The notes under the pieces are model-generated. The model saw only the letters and a program-made list of their open reading frames with translations. It ran no database searches and was not told where the DNA came from. From JAHJUB01 sp041653615 [NCBI: Candidatus Ratteibacteria bacterium] (lineage in GTDB: Bacteria; Ratteibacteria; UBA8468; MWAK01), in assembly GCA_041653615.1 (NCBI GenBank), contig JBAZEZ010000016.1:1-42171 (forward strand): a stretch of DNA of 42,171 bases, read 5' to 3'. Each line of letters opens with the position of its first letter. Position 1 is the first letter of the stretch. Shown piece by piece: positions 38,459 to 42,171 of the stretch. The position numbers and the translations under genes were made by a program.

Positions 38459-40398
38459 ATCAGGAAATTTAAAAGCGTCCCCGTCAAAAGAGCGACAGAC
38501 AGGGTCAGTATTATTATTTTTACCGTATCTTTTATGCCCATTTCTTTCAACAAGATGAAAAATGTGGCCAGACAGGGTAAATATAAAACTAAAAAGGTGC
38601 TGGCAACAACCAGTTGTTTGGCGGAAAGATTAAACGGCACCAGCAACCCGATGGCGATATCTTTTCTTAAAAACCCCAAAATCATGACCGAAGAAATTTC
38701 TTTAGGCAACCCCAGCAACTTAACGATAATCGGTCCGAAAGGTTTTGAAATAAAGTTGAGGACACCTGTTATCTCTAAAATGTTCACAAAAAGAACGCCC
38801 AGCATAATTAAAGGAATTGCTTCAAAAATAAAACTTTTTACCCTCATCCAGAGTTTCTTTAACAACGGCCGTAGCTTCGGTATTTGATAGGCGGGAATTT
38901 CCACAAACAACTCGGGGGCTTCCCCTTTCAGCAGTCTGTTCAGCACAAAACCGCTGATTATGGCCACCATTAAAAGCGCCCCGAAAACAATCGCCAGATA
39001 TTTTAACCCGTATTTACCTAAGATACTTAAAATCATGGCGCTCTGCGGCATGCAGGGCGCAACCATTATTACCAGCGCCATCGCGATGATTTTTTCCCGG
39101 CGCGTCTCCAAAATCCGGGCAGACAACATCGCGGGGACCTTGCAACCTAAACCTAAGATTAAGGGAATAGCCCCATAGCCGTGCAAACCTAATTTATGCA
39201 GAATATTATCCAACAAAACAGCCAGGCGGGGTAAATATCCTAAATCTTCTAAAAAACCCAGGGCAAAATAAAAGGACAATATGTACGGCAACACGACCAC
39301 GAAAGGAATGTAGACTCCGGTGGTAAGGACCCCAAAAGATTCCATAACCTTGTGCGTAGTCCCCAGGAACAAGTTCTGCAAAATACCCGAAGGAAAAACC
39401 AAATTTACCGCGTCCGTAACGCTCGGATAGTATATCTTATAAAAAAACGGGTTGAAAACATGATTTATCAAGCCTTCGCCCATAAATCTTATGATATAGA
39501 AAGTCAGCGCCAGAACAATAAAAGCGATGGGAAAACCCGTTAAAGGCCTGATGCAGGCGTCGGCCAATTTTTCCAGAAAAGAAGGGTGCTTGTGCACAGT
39601 TTTCTGCACGTAGCGACTGATTTCACCGATTAATTTCCATTTTTCATCATTCCCCGCCGGAATTTGTTGGGCCGGTTTGCGCCGGGTGGAAACAATTTCT
39701 TTAATTGCTTTGGAAAATTCCTTAATGCCTTCACCGGTAACCGCCACAAAAGTAATTACCTTAACTCCGATTCTTCGGGACAACCCCTCCAGGTCGATAC
39801 TGATACCTTTCCACTTCGCCGTATCCCATTTGTTAAGCAATATAATTGCGGGTATCCCTTTTTCCAATATTTGCAAAGTAAGATATAAATTTCTTTCCAA
39901 ATTGGTCGCATCAACCACGTTTACCACTAAATCCGGTTCTTCTTTTAACAGCATTTCGGATGACACTTCTTCCGCTTTATTGGTAGGTTCTAACGTATAC
40001 GCTCCGGGAACATCGATGACCTTCATCCTCTGTTTTTCCACCCAGGCGGTGCCGCACGTATACTCAACGGTTGTCCCCGGATAATTGGCAGAGATAACAT
40101 CCAGCCCGGTTAACCTGGAAAATACCGCGCTCTTCCCCACGTTGGGGTTACCCATTAAGAGAACTTTTATCTGCCGTACCTCCACTATTATTCTTCTGGC
40201 CATCCCGTATCCGATAGCGGACTTAGAACCGTCTATCTCCAACACCACCGGTCCGCCGCTGCCGTGCTCGCTTATTTTACGAACAGTTTTACCGGCTCTG
40301 ATTCCCAGGCTTTCCAGTTTCCGCCTCAAACCATGACCACCCTGCAGTTCTTTAATTATTCCCTGTTCGCCTGACCTTAATTCACTTAATGTAAGCAT
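38455..40398 (-). CDS. feoB: FeoA-FeoB fusion, ferrous iron transporter
   Basis: A 647-residue protein. Residues 1-75 are a FeoA-like SH3 domain (LTLSELRSGEQGIIKELQGG, then SLGIRAGKTV). The G domain starts IKVLLMGNPNVGKSAVFSRL, with ISANYPGTTVEY, VIDVPGAYTL, NKWD in LLNKWDTAKW and VTGEGIKEF. The membrane part has the Gate motifs LPYILSFYFALGFLEDLGYLPRLA and CKVPAMLS. Natural FeoAB fusions occur in several phyla. It is 15 nt after the radical SAM gene and overlaps yggS. The nearby Fur-type regulator points to iron control. Confidence 0.94.
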   Translation of the reverse strand: MLTLSELRSGEQGIIKELQGGHGLRRKLESLGIRAGKTVRKISEHGSGGPVVLEIDGSKSAIGYGMARRIIVEVRQIKVLLMGNPNVGKSAVFSRLTGLDVISANYPGTTVEYTCGTAWVEKQRMKVIDVPGAYTLEPTNKAEEVSSEMLLKEEPDLVVNVVDATNLERNLYLTLQILEKGIPAIILLNKWDTAKWKGISIDLEGLSRRIGVKVITFVAVTGEGIKEFSKAIKEIVSTRRKPAQQIPAGNDEKWKLIGEISRYVQKTVHKHPSFLEKLADACIRPLTGFPIAFIVLALTFYIIRFMGEGLINHVFNPFFYKIYYPSVTDAVNLVFPSGILQNLFLGTTHKVMESFGVLTTGVYIPFVVVLPYILSFYFALGFLEDLGYLPRLAVLLDNILHKLGLHGYGAIPLILGLGCKVPAMLSARILETRREKIIAMALVIMVAPCMPQSAMILSILGKYGLKYLAIVFGALLMVAIISGFVLNRLLKGEAPELFVEIPAYQIPKLRPLLKKLWMRVKSFIFEAIPLIMLGVLFVNILEITGVLNFISKPFGPIIVKLLGLPKEISSVMILGFLRKDIAIGLLVPFNLSAKQLVVASTFLVLYLPCLATFFILLKEMGIKDTVKIIILTLSVALLTGTLLNFLI

Positions 40399-40413
40399 AT
40401 AAATTACCCTGTT

Positions 40414-41382
40414 TTATTCTCGCGCAACTCCTTGGACGCTGTAATATTCTTTTCCCCCTATCCACTGATTTCTAACCACGCCTTTTTGGGTCAAACCACC
40501 CAGAACTTTAACTATTTCGTTTGAATTACAACCGGTAACCAAAACAATATCTTTCAGGGTTAAAGGCCGGCGTTTAAGCGTCGCCAAAATAAGTTTTTCT
40601 TCGACCTGGAAGTGGGCCGGCGCGCTGCCGATAAATTCCGCGATTATTTCACAACCGGAGCCGATGATTTCGGCTGCCGCCTCCAGTTCCGGTTGCGTAA
40701 GCGGAAAAAATCCATCTTCCGCCGGAGGCCGCACTACGGTATTCAGCTGGACTCTGTCCGCCTTCGCCAACGAGAGGCTATGGCGGACGCGGTTGATTCT
40801 CAAAGATTTAACTATCTCTCGTATCTTCTCCAATTCAGCTTTTGAATCATTAACACCTTTCACCAGCATTACTTCCAGCCATATTTTACCCGGATACTCC
40901 CGGCTGAACTCACGCAGTCCTTCTATCATAACCTCTGGCTTTAAATCCGGGTGCGGCCGGTTAATTCCCCGGAAAGCCTTTTCGGAAACCGCGTCCAGGG
41001 AAGGAAGCACAACATCCGCTTCCATCAAATCCCGGCGCACTTCCTTCCGATAAAGCAGGGAACTGTTGGTAATAACTGCTACGGGAATCGAAGTAATTTT
41101 CTTTAAACCCCGAATCATCTTACCCAAATCAGAATTGAGGGTCGGCTCGCCGGAACCGGAGAAGGTAAGAAAATCAATGCGGGGATTCTTTTGGAGGAGT
41201 TGGGCAACCTCGGTAATTAACGTTTCCGCCGAAACATATGGCTTTCGCTCCAGAACCAATTCCGGCGTCGGTCCTAACTGGCAATAAACGCAATTAAGCG
41301 TACAGGTTTTGGCCGGAATAACATCAATCCCCAGCGAAAAACCTAAGCGTCGCGAAGGCACCGGTCCGAAAGTATGCTTCAT
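40414..41382 (-). CDS. Radical SAM protein (COG0731-like) with C-terminal winged helix
   Basis: A 322-residue protein opening HTFGPVPSRRLGFSLGID with the cluster motif CTLNCVYCQ (near residues 27-35), followed by FLTFSGSGEPTLNSDLG and VITNSSLLYR, typical of the COG0731/wyosine-like radical SAM group. The last 65 residues resemble a winged helix (KRRPLTLKDIVLVTGCNSNEI). The substrate is unknown. A minus-strand TATAAT at 41396-41391 lies only nine bases before the ATG, so the mRNA may be nearly leaderless. It heads the feoAB-yggS unit and is divergent from the Fur-family gene. Confidence 0.85.
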   Translation of the reverse strand: MKHTFGPVPSRRLGFSLGIDVIPAKTCTLNCVYCQLGPTPELVLERKPYVSAETLITEVAQLLQKNPRIDFLTFSGSGEPTLNSDLGKMIRGLKKITSIPVAVITNSSLLYRKEVRRDLMEADVVLPSLDAVSEKAFRGINRPHPDLKPEVMIEGLREFSREYPGKIWLEVMLVKGVNDSKAELEKIREIVKSLRINRVRHSLSLAKADRVQLNTVVRPPAEDGFFPLTQPELEAAAEIIGSGCEIIAEFIGSAPAHFQVEEKLILATLKRRPLTLKDIVLVTGCNSNEIVKVLGGLTQKGVVRNQWIGGKEYYSVQGVARE

Positions 41383-41466
41383 GGCTACTTATTATACACC
41401 ACCTTGGCAAAGCAGGGAATTATTATTTCAGCCTGTTTCTCCCAAACCGCAAAACTATTAACTACT

Positions 41467-41518
41467 TTGACACAAACAAAGTTTTCATGCTAATCTAAAT
41501 AGAAATGATTTCTATTTA
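41467..41518 (+). promoter_or_regulatory. Promoter and Fur-type operator of the regulator gene
   Basis: TTGACA (41467-41472), 18 nt, TGC then TAATCT (41491-41496). A 23-bp palindrome with arms TAAATAGAAAT and ATTTCTATTTA around a central G (41496-41518) covers the start point. The 7-1-7 core TAGAAAT-G-ATTTCTA has the layout of Fur/PerR boxes. Autoregulation is predicted. Confidence 0.75.
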
Positions 41519-41529
41519 TACCAGATATT

Positions 41530-41952
41530 ATGAGCGAATACCGGAAGAAATTAAAAAAGAACGGCTTTAAGATTACGCCCGGGCGAGAAGCGATTATCAC
41601 TTTCTTTTCCGGAGAAAACCGTTACGTCACACCGGAAACAGTCTGGAAAGAAGTGCGAAAAAATCTGCCGCGCCTGGGCCTGCCGACCGTATACCGCAAC
41701 CTACAGCAAATGCGTAACATCGGTATCCTGACGCAGGTGGCCGGAACGGAAAACCGTTTCTATTTTGGACTCTGCCGGGCAAAAAACCCCGGGGCGCATC
41801 ACCACCACATCAGTTGCCAAAAATGCCACCGGGTCAGCGAAGTGGAAAATTGTTATCTTGAATCGCTGACAAAGGAAATAAAGGAAAAAACCGGTTTTCT
41901 AATTACCGGTCATAAATTTCAATTGACCGGCGTCTGCAAAGATTGCCGATAG
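41530..41952 (+). CDS. Fur-family metalloregulator (Fur/PerR type)
   Basis: A 140-residue repressor. The winged-helix half has KKNGFKITPGREAII and LPTVYRNLQQM. The dimer/metal half has the regulatory site HHHHISCQKCHRVSEVE and a structural zinc site made of CQKC and the C-terminal CKDC. The Cys4 zinc site is typical of PerR and Fur; sensing of iron or peroxide cannot be separated by motif. It is divergent from the radical SAM-feoAB-yggS unit, with a palindromic operator at its own start. Confidence 0.9.
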   Translation: MSEYRKKLKKNGFKITPGREAIITFFSGENRYVTPETVWKEVRKNLPRLGLPTVYRNLQQMRNIGILTQVAGTENRFYFGLCRAKNPGAHHHHISCQKCHRVSEVENCYLESLTKEIKEKTGFLITGHKFQLTGVCKDCR

Positions 41953-41962
41953 GGGAAGAATA

Positions 41963-42055
41963 GATTGCCGCGCCCTGACGACAGGACAGGCGAAACTTGT
42001 CCGCCGAAGCTTTAGCGAAGGCGGACGCCTGTCCTACTGAATAGGCTCGCAATGA
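41963..42055. repeat. Dispersed repeat with a nested long hairpin
   Basis: The ends GATTGCCGCG (41963-41972) and TCGCAATGA (42047-42055) match the simple copy at 35236-35270. Inside is a long hairpin: outer stem AGGACAGGC (41983-41991)/GCCTGTCCT (42027-42035), inner stem GTCCGCC (41999-42005)/GGCGGAC (42020-42026), with a GAAGCTTTAGCGAA loop. In one frame the hairpin reads AFAKASADK, a peptide I have often seen spuriously annotated in candidate-phylum genomes. Confidence 0.65.
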
Positions 42056-42127
42056 TATTATGAAAGGACTACCTCCAGAGTTCTGATTAATGTTACAATC
42101 AGTCCCAAAATACAAGGAGGCAGCCCT

Positions 42128-42171
42128 ATGGAACAAGGATACCATATCGGTATTGATTTGCACAAAAGATT
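42128..42171 (+). mobile_element. IS110-type transposase, N-terminal fragment (runs off window)
   Basis: The ATG at 42128, with AAGGAGG at 42114-42120, opens MEQGYHIGIDLHKR, the DEDD motif region (GIDLHK) typical of IS110-family transposases. Only 14 codons are visible. In this family the non-coding left end can encode a bridge RNA; the 70-170 nt before the ATG is where one could lie. Confidence 0.75.

Noticed and set aside
41903-42163. 86-codon minus-strand frame with AFAKASADK
   Set aside because: It is a translation of the repeat hairpin and the antisense of the fur end; repeats of this kind give recurrent spurious ORFs.

Overview
The window looks like a chromosomal segment of an uncultured Gram-negative bacterium. 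The Gram-negative evidence is an outer-membrane beta-barrel with an N-terminal signal, apolipoprotein N-acyltransferase (Lnt) and a YidC with a large periplasmic domain. H-X9-DG pseudopilins, dispersed hairpin repeats and tight ATGA overlaps are what I associate with candidate phyla such as Omnitrophota and their relatives. That placement is an impression, not a demonstration.

Layout. (1) 1-2600 is a mobile or acquired segment: the start of an IS3-type orfA running off the left edge, a gene apparently cut by that IS, a RuvC-fold nuclease, and a low-GC secreted pseudopilin with fibronectin-like repeats of a Patescibacteria-like type. (2) 2860-6991 is a nickel module: a NikR promoter/operator, nikR, an outer-membrane porin, and a NikM, small subunit, NikQ, NikO ECF transporter whose ATPase ends in a 13-histidine tail. 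(3) 7211-19663 is a corrinoid salvage and remodelling region with three cobalamin riboswitches. A classical riboswitch with a terminator leads cobU-cbiR-cobT-cobS-cbiB-cobD. Two compact, almost identical riboswitches each lead an operon whose FIRST gene is an H-X9-DG pseudopilin: pilin(amber)-btuR and pilin-cobQ-Dph6-like-btuF-btuC-btuD. No btuB/TonB receptor is present in the window. (4) 19839-25455 is an accessory segment: zinc-ribbon/TPR protein, two unknowns, a very large VirD4/TraG-like ATPase fused to a winged helix, a nuclease-like domain and an excisionase-type HTH, then a tyrosine recombinase abutting tRNA-Ser(GCT). (5) 25565-41952 is mostly housekeeping: ccdA, rpmH-yidD-yidC (no rnpA), rnc without its dsRNA-binding domain, lnt, panD, a NifU-like protein, gap-pgk-tpiA, comF, an atypical trxB, a GGDEF regulator, and an iron module (radical SAM protein, FeoA-FeoB fusion and yggS, divergent from a Fur-family regulator). 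(6) 41953-42171 holds a nested repeat hairpin and the start of an IS110-type transposase.

How it fits together. Nickel enters through the porin and the ECF transporter under NikR control. Corrinoids enter through BtuFCD, are adenosylated by BtuR, have a foreign lower ligand removed by CbiR, and are rebuilt by CobU, CobT and CobS; CbiB, CobD and CobQ cover the amidation and aminopropanol steps. No corrin-ring synthesis genes are in the window. The strongest candidate for something undescribed is the B12-riboswitch-controlled pseudopilin pair, which I propose (inference) acts in corrinoid capture at the cell surface. The second is the translocase-excisionase fusion next to an integrase.
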